DNA of 64,000 nucleotides, from assembly GCA_036742455.1 (NCBI GenBank), contig DAINQU010000013.1:1-64000 (forward strand). Reading direction: 5' to 3'. This DNA comes from CAIKZZ01 sp036742455 (GTDB lineage: Bacteria; Pseudomonadota; Gammaproteobacteria; Steroidobacterales; Steroidobacteraceae). Below are positions 19,501-27,666 of this stretch, one piece after another. Within the stretch, counting starts at the first letter, position 1, and each line of letters starts with the position of its first letter. The position numbers were made by a program, and so were the translations under genes. The notes beneath the pieces are model-generated. The model was given only the letters and a program-made list of their open reading frames with translations, ran no database searches and had not been told where the DNA came from.

Positions 19501-19624
19501 CTTTGGCCGCTTTCTGCTGCGCGTCCGCCAACGTCGCGGCGACGGTCATGGCGAGCAAAGACGACACTACAGCGATCGTTCGCTGGCGATTTCGAGACCC
19601 TGAAACCACGTCATTCATGAACAA
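16547..19624 (-). CDS. TonB-dependent outer-membrane receptor
   Basis: A 1025-residue receptor: signal peptide to about residue 36 (ALADAQQ region), TonB box-like EEVVVTGSRIARPD (about 48-60), plug domain (about 60-180, with ERVETISVGGAPIYGADAIAGTVNIIL), then a beta-barrel ending in the C-terminal Phe (LLSLDAHF). No STN signalling domain is present. Substrate cannot be read from sequence. The divergent amidase and tricorn-like protease point to peptides or amides rather than iron. Base composition is clearly more AT-rich than the housekeeping genes around it. An ATG two codons downstream (19618) is an alternative start. Confidence 0.92.
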   Translation of the reverse strand: MFMNDVVSGSRNRQRTIAVVSSLLAMTVAATLADAQQKAAKDKDDVLEEVVVTGSRIARPDLDRLEPTTVISAATMDQRGYTDVGAALSELPGFGVPPSNASNVQSTNGIAQSYVDLYGLGSQRTLTLVDGRRFVSGNSPAAGGAVSPGGQVDLNVIPTKLIERVETISVGGAPIYGADAIAGTVNIILKHNYEGFDLDVQAGQSSRADAASRRIRALWGTNFADGKGNVTWSAEYSDAKGLLGTDRPEYAKDLSFIKPLNAGTYTQTLVSGLTVTGINFGGVPLVDDFFFAPGIGIPASAFGVTNAAGQVLAFPSVPHSGTSLVPYNLGSTFYNNPVFSSNGDGERLSQTSNLLSPLQKLNTQVLGSYQLNDQVRLFGEGWFSSTHAQNLIAQPQYNTYFFGAAGQPNGSVKIDINNPFLTTGDRALIQSALNAYGANPSFGAYQDPNWNNHTFYLSRANMDLQSGVATGDQITDRFVLGADGKFNFSGHEYRWEVSGNWGYNRNTAVQPSVIWQNFLNAVNAVKDANGNIVCAPGAVNAPVSSVSSNCAPLDLFGAGTPSQAARDYITHLATASSITTQRDFVANISGGLFQMPAGEAKGSLGYENRRESADFRPDSFYTGAYGESAAVLPIAGSYRTNELFGEVLIPLTSVAQNLPLLRSTEFEAAARRVDNTIAGNSTTWTAGLHWSPIQDLMFRGNKTHSIRAPAITELFLPSVPTYSFANDPCDVNFIGQGLDPATRAKNCAAAGIPASFNSNVVNATALGSNSGNTHLTSETAASQSVGVVIQPRWIRHLNLTVDYIDINLTNAISSLSLTNIMDSCYDATSYPNNQYCSLFQRDPKTHQVVNFEQGFVNAGVLHFTGVQLGADYRFDLPQGLGDMALRANYLDTRKLTSQIGSVPVQETAGQIGTNKGRGSLDAIYHHGKFAWDWQGLYTGSANFSNTNPVNYQNYMTVHPWWVINSTLSYELPHDVTARVIVDNVFNKLPPFPAIAGSGGNYATGVSQYFSGLMGRYFLLSLDAHF

Positions 19625-19656
19625 TCCCCTGGCGCGTTGCGTTTGAGCAACTTAAA

Positions 19657-19672
19657 TTTCAGAATTATGAAA
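19657..19672. promoter_or_regulatory. Inverted repeat upstream of the TonB receptor
   Basis: TTTCA (19657-19661) and TGAAA (19668-19672) are separated by six AT-rich bases in the 211-nt divergent gap between receptor and amidase. It could be an operator or the edge of a promoter; no factor can be named. It has no central CG and does not match the TGAAAnCGnTTTCA sites. Confidence 0.25.
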
Positions 19673-19835
19673 AGAGTCTCACAATACAATTACCGCGGTC
19701 AATAACGCCGTGACTTAACTTCACAGCCCTTTGTCGCGCGTAGGCCACACTGTACTGGACAGTTGAAGCAGTCTGCGCAACACCGCGAATTCACGCTACG
19801 CTCAGTGCACATTCCAAGAATCGAAGGGGTAACTC

Positions 19836-21389
19836 ATGGATCGTCGCGGTTTTCTCGCCTCAGTCGGCGCGGTCGGAGTGGTGGCAACAGCATCGGTCGC
19901 GAAGGCCAAGAATGCCCCGAGTTTCGATCCGACTGAACGGTCTATAGGCGAATTGAGCGAGGCGATGATCCAAGGGGCGACCACCTCGCGCGCGCTGGTG
20001 CGCGCCTATGTCAGCCGCATACATCGTTTTGATCAGGGCCCGGACGGATTGCACGCCGTCTTGGCACTCAATCCGGATGCTGAGCGCGCCGCTGCGCAGT
20101 TGGATTCCGAACGGGCCGCCGGCCATGTCCGCGGACCACTGCATGGTATCCCGCTGCTACTCAAGGACAACATCGAATCCAAGGATCCACTACCGACTAC
20201 TGCCGGGTCACTGGCGCTAGCGCAATCATTCCACGACGCAGATGCCCCGCTGGTGGCCCGATTGCGCGATGCCGGCGCCGTCATACTCGGTAAAGCCAAT
20301 CTCAGCGAGTGGGCCAACTTTCGCTCCAACCACTCCTGCAGCGGCTGGAGTGGCGTCGGTGGCCAAACCGGCAACGCCTACGATCGCCGTCGGAATCCAT
20401 CAGGCTCCAGCTCCGGCTCCGGGAGCGCAACAGCAGCGAGTTTCTGCGCCGCTGCCATCGGCTCGGAAACCGATGGATCAATCCTTTCGCCGGCAGCGAA
20501 CAATGGCGTTGTAGGATTGAAGCCAACTCTAGGACTGGTGAGTGGACGCGGCGTCGTGCCGCTGTCACCTCGGCAAGATACCGCAGGACCCATGGGCCGC
20601 TGTGTGGCAGACGTCGCGATCTTAGCCGAGGTCATGGCCGAGCAATCGCTACGCTATCGCGGCAAAGCCGGGCGCCTGACGGGCTATAGCCTGAAGGGGC
20701 TGCGTGTCGGGGTAATGCCGTTAGACGAATCCGCTCATACGATGACCAGCAATTTACGCACCGCGGCACTCACAACGCTGCAGAACGCGGGCGCTGTACT
20801 CCTCCCGTTGGACAATCCACCCAGCTTCCGAGACATGGGCGAACCCGAATGGGAGGCGTTGCAGTACGAATTCAAAGACGCGATTAACATCTACTTATCG
20901 CAATTGAATCCGGCCCGAGTCCCTCATCGCAACTTAAAAGACTTAGTCGCGTTCAATCAAGCCGAGGCTGGCCGGGAGTTATCGTTATTCGGTCAAGACA
21001 TATTCGAAAGTGCCGATGCGAAGGGTCCATTGACGGACCCCGCGTACATCGCCATCCGCGAGCATTTGAACCAACTTGCCGATATCGACGGTCTCGGAGC
21101 ACTTTTTAGCCGCTCGGGTGCGGACATCCTCTTCGCTACCGGCGGCGGTCCTGCAAGCTTGATCGATCCGCTATGGGGCGACCGCGGTGCCGGAGGTGGC
21201 GGCGCGCCGATCGCTTCGGCTGCCGCAATCGCCGGCTATCCGAGTTTGAGTCTGCCCGGCGGCATGATTCATGGTCTTCCCGTCGGTCTCACCCTCGTGG
21301 CGCCGCGTTTTGAAGACGGTCACCTGCTACAAGTCGCGTACGCTCTTGAACAACGCTTGAACGCGAGAAAGCCACCCGCAATTGGTTGA
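19836..21389 (+). CDS. Amidase-signature hydrolase, Tat-exported
   Basis: A 517-residue amidase. The N terminus MDRRGFLASVGAVGVVATAS is a twin-arginine signal peptide, so the enzyme should be folded before export. Catalytic triad: Lys110 (LLLKDN), a cis-Ser in PSGSSSGSGSA (about Ser191) and the nucleophile Ser215 (GSETDGSI). The family hydrolyses amides to acids and ammonia; the substrate is unknown. It lies 19 nt before the tricorn-like protease gene, so the two are probably co-transcribed and act together in the periplasm. Confidence 0.9.
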   Translation: MDRRGFLASVGAVGVVATASVAKAKNAPSFDPTERSIGELSEAMIQGATTSRALVRAYVSRIHRFDQGPDGLHAVLALNPDAERAAAQLDSERAAGHVRGPLHGIPLLLKDNIESKDPLPTTAGSLALAQSFHDADAPLVARLRDAGAVILGKANLSEWANFRSNHSCSGWSGVGGQTGNAYDRRRNPSGSSSGSGSATAASFCAAAIGSETDGSILSPAANNGVVGLKPTLGLVSGRGVVPLSPRQDTAGPMGRCVADVAILAEVMAEQSLRYRGKAGRLTGYSLKGLRVGVMPLDESAHTMTSNLRTAALTTLQNAGAVLLPLDNPPSFRDMGEPEWEALQYEFKDAINIYLSQLNPARVPHRNLKDLVAFNQAEAGRELSLFGQDIFESADAKGPLTDPAYIAIREHLNQLADIDGLGALFSRSGADILFATGGGPASLIDPLWGDRGAGGGGAPIASAAAIAGYPSLSLPGGMIHGLPVGLTLVAPRFEDGHLLQVAYALEQRLNARKPPAIG

Positions 21390-21408
21390 TTGAACTCTGA
21401 GGTTCGCT

Positions 21409-24400
21409 ATGCGCTATTCCTTCAGGCTCTTGCTGTGTTTTGTCGGGCTCATACCCAGTGCGGTATTGGCGTCGACACCCCTCGTCGTCTTACAAAATCC
21501 CACCCTCAGCGCAACCCATATCGCATTCGCGCACGCCGGCCAGATTTGGACGGTACCGCGAGAAGGCGGACGCGCCAGCCGTCTCGTCACGGGACAATCA
21601 GCCAACGACTATCCGGTGTACTCGCCGGACGGTCGCTATATTGCCTACGCCGGCACATACAACGGCAACACCGATGTCTACGTCGTTGACGCTAGTGGCG
21701 GTGAGCCGAAACGCCTCACCTATTATCCCGGCGTCGACGTTCCGGTCGCATTTACACCAGATGGTCAGCACGTCCTGCTGAGATCCATGCGCTCCAGTCC
21801 GCGCGATCTACCAAAGCTCTTTGAAGTGCCCATCACCGGCGGTGTCCCGGAGCCCCTACCGCTGCCTACGGGTGTGGAGGCTGCTTATTCGTCGGACGGT
21901 CACCACCTCGCTTATACGCCGTTTAATCAATGGCAACCCGCGTGGAAAAAATACCGTGGCGGCCAGACCAGCCGGATCTGGGTCGCTAATCTGAGTGATT
22001 CGAAGGTTACGCCTATCCCTCGCGAGAACTCGAATGATGGGCATCCTGCCTATTACGGCTCTGATGTGTACTTTTTATCGGATCGAGACGGCACGGTAAC
22101 GCTGTATCGATATGACGGTCGCATCGTTCAACGCGTCCTCGACAATGCTAAGGGACCGGATTTCACGGGTTTAGGCGCGGGACCTGGCGGACTCGTGTAC
22201 ACCCAATTCGGTTCTTTGCATCTGTATGACCCTGTCAGCGGGCAAGCGCGTGCAGTGCCTGTCGATATCCGCGACGAACCGATGGAAACGCGCCCACACT
22301 TTGAGCCCGTGGATACGAAAGCCGTACTGGCGGCGGCACTCTCCGCGAACGGCAAACGCCTTTACGTGGAAACACACGGCGAGATCTTGTCCATCCCTGC
22401 CGAGAAGGGAGACGTACGTAACTTGACCCATAGCCCGGGCACCGCCGATCGCTCTCCATCCCCCTCGCCTGACGGCAAGTCCGTCGCTTGGTTTTCCGAT
22501 GAATCGGGCGAGTATGCGCTGCATGTTGGCAGCGTTGATGGGAGTGCGCCCCTACGCCGCATTAACTTGGGTACGCCGCCGTCGTTTTACTATCACCCCA
22601 CCTGGTCACCCGATAGCAAAAAGATTGCTTATACCGACAAGCGCCTGAACCTGTGGTTCGTGGACCTAGAAAACCCGACACCGGTCAAGGTCGACACCGA
22701 CCGCTACGATAGTCCGCTCTTTCAGATGACGCCGGCGTGGTCGCCAGACAGCGAGTGGCTGGCCTATACGAAGCAGCTGAAGAGCCACTTGCACTCACTC
22801 CATGTGTATTCGGTACGGGAGCATCACTCTCGTGAAGTGACCGACGGCGCCAGTGACGTTCGTACACCTCAATTTGATCGAACCGGTCAATGGCTCTACT
22901 TCGTTGCATCAACGGATGAGGGCATTGGCGCAGGCTGGCTCGATATGAGTAGCTTAGGCCGAGCGCGCTCTGCGGCCATTTATGCCGCCGTTTTGAAGCG
23001 CGATGGGGTGTCGCCGGTGGCCCCGGAGAGCGATGAAGACGTTGACTCTGCCACGCCGGAGAGCACGGCCGATAAAAAGACCACCCCCGTTGTACGGATT
23101 GATTTCGATGACATCGGCGAACGGATAGTGCGCTTACCGCTCGCGAGTGCCAACTACACGGGCATTAATCTGGCCAACGGGCCAGACCTCCTTGCCCTAA
23201 GTACCGCGACTGCCGTAACGGATACCGACTACCTGAGCCATGATGAGGACGGCCGCGGTGTAACCGTCACCCTCTACGACTTTAAGCGTCGTAAGGGAAT
23301 ACCGTTCGTTGACGGGGTCGAATCCGGCACGTTTACGGTGTCTGCCGACGGTACGCACGCGGCATACGCCGCGGACGACAAGTGGTTCATCGTATCCACC
23401 GATAAAGCGCCCAAAGCAGGTGACGGCGCAATCAAACTGTCAGAGGCGCGACTTTGGGTGGAACCGCGCGCCGAATGGCGCCAGATGTATCACGAGACAT
23501 GGCGCATTGAGCGAGATTTCCTTTACGACCCGAACGCTCACGGCTTGAATTTACAACTCGCAGAACGCGCTTACGCACCCTTTTTGGAGGGTCTGACGAG
23601 TCGTGCTGATTTGACGGCGCTAATGCAGGAAATGACCGGATTAATCGGTGTGGGACATACGTTCGTCGAGGGCGGCAGCAGCCCAGTCGGAGAGAAGGTC
23701 CCCGTAGGCATGTTGGGCGCAGACTTTGTCGTGAATAACGGCCGCGTGCAGTTTTCAAGAATACTGATTGGCGACCCGTGGAATCCGGCGGCCACGTCAC
23801 CACTGAACCAGCCCGGTGCAATGGTCAAAGCCGGCGAATTTCTCATTGCCGTTGATGGCCATCCCGTCGATGCGCATCACGATGTCTACGAATCTTTCGA
23901 GGGCCTCGCGGGTCGTCAAGTTCGCCTGACAGTCAGCAGCAAGCCTGATGGCAAAGACGCGCGTCAGGTAATCGTTGTGCCCATCGCCAACGAGAGCGCG
24001 TTACGCCTTTACGATTGGATGGAGCGTAATCGTCGACATGTGCAGGAGCGCACCGGCGGGAAAATTGCCTACGTTTACCTACCGGATACGGCCTCAAACG
24101 GGTACCCGAATTTCAATCGCTATTTTTATTCTCAGGTCGGCAAGCAGGGCGTGATCTTGGATGAGCGGTTTAACCATGGCGGAGACATCGCTGACTTCAT
24201 CGTGGACCAATTGAGAAAAACACCGCAAATGATCAATAGCACGCGCGAGGGCGAAGACACCGTCGAACCGGCTCAAGCCATCTTCGGGCCAAAGGTCATG
24301 ATCATCAATGAGATGTCCGGCTCCGGCGGTGACGCTTTACCCTGGCTCTTCAAGAAGGCCAATTTGGGCCCCTTAGTGGGCACCCGTACCTGGGGCGGAC

Positions 24401-24684
24401 TCGTCGGCATATCCGGTTACCCACCCCTCATCGATGGAGGAAGCGTGACTGCACCGCGTTGGGCAATCTACGGCACTGTCGGCGCGTGGGAAGTGGAGAA
24501 CAGCGGGATTGCACCGACTCTCACCGTGGAACAGGACCCTGCGCTCATGCGTCTGGGCGGTGATCCGCAGTTAGATGCTGCGATTGATGCGGCGATGACT
24601 GAACTCGACGCACATCCTGTGGCAACCTTTCAGCGGCCAGCAGCACCTGACTTTAAACCGGTCATTCCAAGTTTCGAGCCTTAA
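21409..24684 (+). CDS. Tricorn-like S41 protease with beta-propeller
   Basis: A 1091-residue secreted protease. Signal peptide MRYSFRLLLCFVGLIPSAVLA is followed by propeller repeats over about 30-650 (YSPDGRYIAYAG, WSPDSKKIAYTD, WSPDSEWLAYTK), a tricorn core domain with His750 (IGVGHTFVEGG), a PDZ-like domain (about 765-860) and the S41 domain with the nucleophile Ser972 in EMSGSGGD. This is the domain order of archaeal tricorn, which cuts oligopeptides down to short peptides. The Asp/Thr-rich segment near 545-565 is likely a linker. Like its neighbours it is more AT-rich than the rest of the window. Confidence 0.9.
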   Translation: MRYSFRLLLCFVGLIPSAVLASTPLVVLQNPTLSATHIAFAHAGQIWTVPREGGRASRLVTGQSANDYPVYSPDGRYIAYAGTYNGNTDVYVVDASGGEPKRLTYYPGVDVPVAFTPDGQHVLLRSMRSSPRDLPKLFEVPITGGVPEPLPLPTGVEAAYSSDGHHLAYTPFNQWQPAWKKYRGGQTSRIWVANLSDSKVTPIPRENSNDGHPAYYGSDVYFLSDRDGTVTLYRYDGRIVQRVLDNAKGPDFTGLGAGPGGLVYTQFGSLHLYDPVSGQARAVPVDIRDEPMETRPHFEPVDTKAVLAAALSANGKRLYVETHGEILSIPAEKGDVRNLTHSPGTADRSPSPSPDGKSVAWFSDESGEYALHVGSVDGSAPLRRINLGTPPSFYYHPTWSPDSKKIAYTDKRLNLWFVDLENPTPVKVDTDRYDSPLFQMTPAWSPDSEWLAYTKQLKSHLHSLHVYSVREHHSREVTDGASDVRTPQFDRTGQWLYFVASTDEGIGAGWLDMSSLGRARSAAIYAAVLKRDGVSPVAPESDEDVDSATPESTADKKTTPVVRIDFDDIGERIVRLPLASANYTGINLANGPDLLALSTATAVTDTDYLSHDEDGRGVTVTLYDFKRRKGIPFVDGVESGTFTVSADGTHAAYAADDKWFIVSTDKAPKAGDGAIKLSEARLWVEPRAEWRQMYHETWRIERDFLYDPNAHGLNLQLAERAYAPFLEGLTSRADLTALMQEMTGLIGVGHTFVEGGSSPVGEKVPVGMLGADFVVNNGRVQFSRILIGDPWNPAATSPLNQPGAMVKAGEFLIAVDGHPVDAHHDVYESFEGLAGRQVRLTVSSKPDGKDARQVIVVPIANESALRLYDWMERNRRHVQERTGGKIAYVYLPDTASNGYPNFNRYFYSQVGKQGVILDERFNHGGDIADFIVDQLRKTPQMINSTREGEDTVEPAQAIFGPKVMIINEMSGSGGDALPWLFKKANLGPLVGTRTWGGLVGISGYPPLIDGGSVTAPRWAIYGTVGAWEVENSGIAPTLTVEQDPALMRLGGDPQLDAAIDAAMTELDAHPVATFQRPAAPDFKPVIPSFEP

Positions 24685-24697
24685 GGCATAGAAGACT

Positions 24698-24729
24698 CCT
24701 GTCGTGGTGGCGTTAACTGCCACGACAGG
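24698..24729 (+). terminator. Hairpin after the tricorn-like gene
   Basis: A 10-bp perfect stem, CCTGTCGTGG at 24698-24707 and CCACGACAGG at 24720-24729, with a 12-nt loop, 13 nt after the stop codon. No T tract. Confidence 0.55.
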
Positions 24730-24783
24730 CACGCCCGCAGTCCGTAACTGAAGCGAACCTACTGGTGAAAGAGATTAAAGAAG

Positions 24784-24859
24784 TGGAGCGGGAAACGAGG
24801 CTCGAACTCGCGACCTCAACCTTGGCAAGGTTGCGCTCTACCAACTGAGCTATTCCCGC
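24784..24859 (-). tRNA. tRNA-Gly(GCC), copy 2
   Basis: A 76-nt cloverleaf including encoded CCA: 5' GCGGGAATAGCTCAGTTGG, anticodon loop TTGCCAA (anticodon GCC), T loop TTCGAGC. It is identical by eye to the copy at 25012-25087 and is the last gene of the tRNA cluster. Confidence 0.97.
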
Positions 24860-24930
24860 ACACGATCACAACTCTACCCCGACCTCCACACCGATCGGGC
24901 GACTGTTTGGTTCAGTCCGCTGATAAGTGA

Positions 24931-25004
24931 TGGAGGCGTCGCCGAGAATCGAACTCGGGTACACGGATTTGCAATCCGCTGCGTAACCACTCCGCCACGA
25001 CGCC
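24931..25004 (-). tRNA. tRNA-Cys(GCA)
   Basis: A 74-nt cloverleaf with encoded CCA: acceptor GGCGTCG pairs with CGACGCC, the anticodon loop TTGCAAA gives GCA, and the T loop is TTCGATT. It lies between the two tRNA-Gly copies, 7 nt from the upstream one. Confidence 0.97.
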
Positions 25005-25011
25005 GACAAAC

Positions 25012-25087
25012 TGGAGCGGGAAACGAGGCTCGAACTCGCGACCTCAACCTTGGCAAGGTTGCGCTCTACCAACTGAGCTATTCCCGC
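25012..25087 (-). tRNA. tRNA-Gly(GCC), copy 1
   Basis: A 76-nt tRNA with encoded CCA and anticodon GCC. First gene of the Gly-Cys-Gly cluster, just behind pgsA, as glyW is in E. coli. A near-consensus promoter lies 17-44 nt upstream. Confidence 0.97.
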
Positions 25088-25103
25088 CCGCGGCGATCAC
25101 GAA

Positions 25104-25131
25104 ATTCTAACGAAAAACCCTTCAGAGTCAA
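25104..25131 (-). promoter_or_regulatory. Promoter of the tRNA Gly-Cys-Gly cluster
   Basis: On the minus strand, TTGACT (25126-25131), a 16-nt spacer and TAGAAT (25104-25109) give a near-consensus sigma-70 promoter. It starts 3 nt after the pgsA stop codon, so the tRNAs need not rely on read-through. Confidence 0.8.
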
Positions 25132-25134
25132 GAT

Positions 25135-25710
25135 TCATTTCACACTTTCGTCACGCGCCATGAGCTCTGGCCATGCCGCTTGCAGGTACGCGACCATCGA
25201 CCACAGTGTCAATACAGCCGCAACCGCCGTGAGACCGAGGCCGATTGTGTACACCGGCAGTCCGAGCCAGTCCTCGCGGAACAACAGCATCGACAGACCG
25301 ACGATTTGTGCGACGGTTTTGACTTTGCCCAACGCGCTCACCGCGACCTTATGCCGCGACCCGATGCCGGCCATCCATTCGCGCAAGGCCGATACCGTGA
25401 TCTCGCGACAGATGATGACCGTGGCGGCCAAGGTTACGTACCACACGGGATTGCGACTGACGATGAGCACGAGGGCAACGGCCACGATCAACTTATCCGC
25501 CACCGGGTCCAAGAACGCGCCCAAGCGCGATACCTGCCCCAGCCGCCGGGCGATGTAGCCGTCGAACGCATCCGTAATACCGGCCACCGCGAACAACAAC
25601 CCCGCGACGACGTCCGCACCGGAATACGGCAGCAAGAACGACGTGACGATGAGCGGAATGAGCAAAATCCGCAGCACGGTCAGCAAATTCGGAATGGTGT
25701 ACGGCGTCAC
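25135..25710 (-). CDS. pgsA: CDP-diacylglycerol-glycerol-3-phosphate phosphatidyltransferase
   Basis: A 191-residue membrane enzyme with the CDP-alcohol phosphotransferase signature (DAFDGYIARRLGQVSRLGAF followed by LDPVADK) and several hydrophobic helices. It makes phosphatidylglycerol phosphate, the committed step to PG and cardiolipin. It starts with GTG two bases after the uvrC stop and ends just before the tRNA promoter. The uvrC-pgsA-tRNA order matches enterics. Confidence 0.95.
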   Translation of the reverse strand: MTPYTIPNLLTVLRILLIPLIVTSFLLPYSGADVVAGLLFAVAGITDAFDGYIARRLGQVSRLGAFLDPVADKLIVAVALVLIVSRNPVWYVTLAATVIICREITVSALREWMAGIGSRHKVAVSALGKVKTVAQIVGLSMLLFREDWLGLPVYTIGLGLTAVAAVLTLWSMVAYLQAAWPELMARDESVK

Positions 25711-25712
25711 GA

Positions 25713-27593
25713 TTACTGATCCGGATGCAGGTGTTGATAGATGGCCTCGGCCACCCGTGGGCCAATGCCAGGGACTGCCGCCAAGTCGCCGACGCCCGCC
25801 CCGAGTATGCCTTGCAGACCGCCAAACCGCTTGAGGAGTTCCCGGCGTCGCGCCGGCCCGAGTCCCGGCACTTCTTCCAGCACCGAGGCCTGCCGCGCTT
25901 TCGAGCGCCGCGCCCGATGACCCGCGATCGCAAAGCGGTGCGCCTCGTCGCGCACGCGCTGCACGACGTGCAAGGCCCGCGAATCGGGTGGCAAGATCAG
26001 CGGCGTCTCGTGACCGAAGCGAAACAATCGCTCCTGGCCCGGGCGCCGGTCCGCACCCTTCGCGACCCCAACGAGACGCGGGACGGTGACGTCGAGTTCC
26101 GCTAACACGCGCGCCGCTTCGGCCATCTGGTAGGGCCCGCCGTCGATGAGCAACACGTCCGGGACTTTCGCCTCCCCCGCCTTCACCCGCTTGTAGCGAC
26201 GCATCAAGGCTTCGCGCATGGCCGCGTAATCATCGCCCGGTGCGTCGGGCGACAAGTTGAAGCGCCGATAGTCCGACTTCATCGGCCCTTCGGGGCCTAA
26301 GACCACGCACGAGGCCACGGTCGCCTCGCCACGGGTGTGGCTGATGTCAAAGCATTCGAGACGCTGCGGCGCCTCGTCCATCTCGAGTGCACGACCGAGA
26401 TCTTCCAACTGCGCACCGATTCCCGCTTCCGTCGCCAAGCGCAATCGCAGCCCTTGGTCGGCGTTGTCGGCCGTCATCTCCAGCCAACGCACCTTGATCC
26501 CGCGGCTCGGCACGTGCAGCGTGACCTTGTGCCCGGCCCGATCGCCCAAGGCCTGTGCCAAGAGCTCCGGCTCCTTGGGGGCGACCGCGAGCACGATCTC
26601 CGAGGGCGCTTCGTGCACCAGATAATGTTGCGCGAGAAAGGCTTCGATGACCTCGTCGGCCTCCGCCAGGTGCGCCCGCGCGTAGTAGGTCGTCGTCCCG
26701 AGGCTGCGCCCGGCGCGCACAAACATCACGCCGATCGCGTGCAAGGTCGGCCCACTCACGGCGGCGACGACGTCGCAGTCGACGTCCGCGGTCGCACTGA
26801 CGATCTGCGAGGACTGGATCACCTTGAGTGCGGCCAATTGGTCGCGGAGCACCGCCGCTTTTTCGAATTCGAGCGCATTCGCGGCCGCTTCCATCCGCTC
26901 GCCCAAACGACCGGCGACTTCTTGATCGCGTCCCTCTAAGACGCGCAACACCGACTGCACGTCCTCCGCGTAATCGCTTTGACTGACGTGACCGACGCAA
27001 GGGCCCGAGCAACGCTTGATCTGGTACTGCAAGCACGCCCGCGAACGGTTCTGAAAGTACGTGTCATCGCATTGCCGGACTCGAAACAGCTTCTGCAACT
27101 GCGACAGTGTCTCGCGGACGGCGACGGAATTCGGATAGGGTCCAAAGAAGCGACCGGGCCCCCGCCGACTGCCGCGATAAAAACTCAGCCGCGGGAAGGT
27201 CTGCTGCGTGGACAGATGAATGTACGGAAAACTCTTGTCGTCCTTCAGCAGCACGTTGTAGTGCGGCCGATGCTTCTTGATGAGGTTGCACTCGAGGATG
27301 AGCGCTTCCGTCTCCGAATCCGTCACCGTGACTTCGATGCCGGCGATCTGACGAACGAGCGCCACCACCTTGGGCTGTATGACATCCGCGCGGAAGTAAC
27401 TGGCCACGCGTGAGCGCAAGTTGGCCGCTTTGCCGACGTAGATGATCGCACCGGCCGCATCGAGCATGCGATAGACGCCCGGTCGTGCTGGCAACGCCGC
27501 GACGTAGGTTTTCGGATCGAAGGTCTCCGGCGCGCGCTCCTCGAGGGCGAGGCCTACAGGGGCATCAACGGCGGCCGGTTCGTTCGTTTCCAT
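25713..27593 (-). CDS. uvrC: Excinuclease ABC subunit C
   Basis: A 626-residue protein: GIY-YIG nuclease (PARPGVYRML ... IYVGKAANLRSRV), Cys cluster (CLQYQIKRCSGPCVGHVS), UVR helices (AANALEFEKAAVLRDQLAAL), RNase H-like C-terminal nuclease (CFDISHTRGEATVASCVV; LLIDGGPYQ) and tandem HhH (VPGLGPARRRELLKRFG, VPGIGPRVAEAIY). It makes both incisions in nucleotide excision repair. Start: ATG at 27593 is used; a GTG at 27620 would add nine residues, and neither has a clear ribosome site. Confidence 0.95.
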   Translation of the reverse strand: METNEPAAVDAPVGLALEERAPETFDPKTYVAALPARPGVYRMLDAAGAIIYVGKAANLRSRVASYFRADVIQPKVVALVRQIAGIEVTVTDSETEALILECNLIKKHRPHYNVLLKDDKSFPYIHLSTQQTFPRLSFYRGSRRGPGRFFGPYPNSVAVRETLSQLQKLFRVRQCDDTYFQNRSRACLQYQIKRCSGPCVGHVSQSDYAEDVQSVLRVLEGRDQEVAGRLGERMEAAANALEFEKAAVLRDQLAALKVIQSSQIVSATADVDCDVVAAVSGPTLHAIGVMFVRAGRSLGTTTYYARAHLAEADEVIEAFLAQHYLVHEAPSEIVLAVAPKEPELLAQALGDRAGHKVTLHVPSRGIKVRWLEMTADNADQGLRLRLATEAGIGAQLEDLGRALEMDEAPQRLECFDISHTRGEATVASCVVLGPEGPMKSDYRRFNLSPDAPGDDYAAMREALMRRYKRVKAGEAKVPDVLLIDGGPYQMAEAARVLAELDVTVPRLVGVAKGADRRPGQERLFRFGHETPLILPPDSRALHVVQRVRDEAHRFAIAGHRARRSKARQASVLEEVPGLGPARRRELLKRFGGLQGILGAGVGDLAAVPGIGPRVAEAIYQHLHPDQ

Positions 27594-27666
27594 ACGCGGA
27601 TTGTTTGGGGTGCGCGGCACGACTGCAAGTGCCGCGTGCAGGCCCTACTTGCGCTACTCTGCCGCC

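Noticed and set aside
24784..25087. Genomic island attachment site at the tRNA cluster
   Set aside because: No integrase gene and no partial tRNA copy elsewhere; the only repeat is the second complete tRNA-Gly gene.
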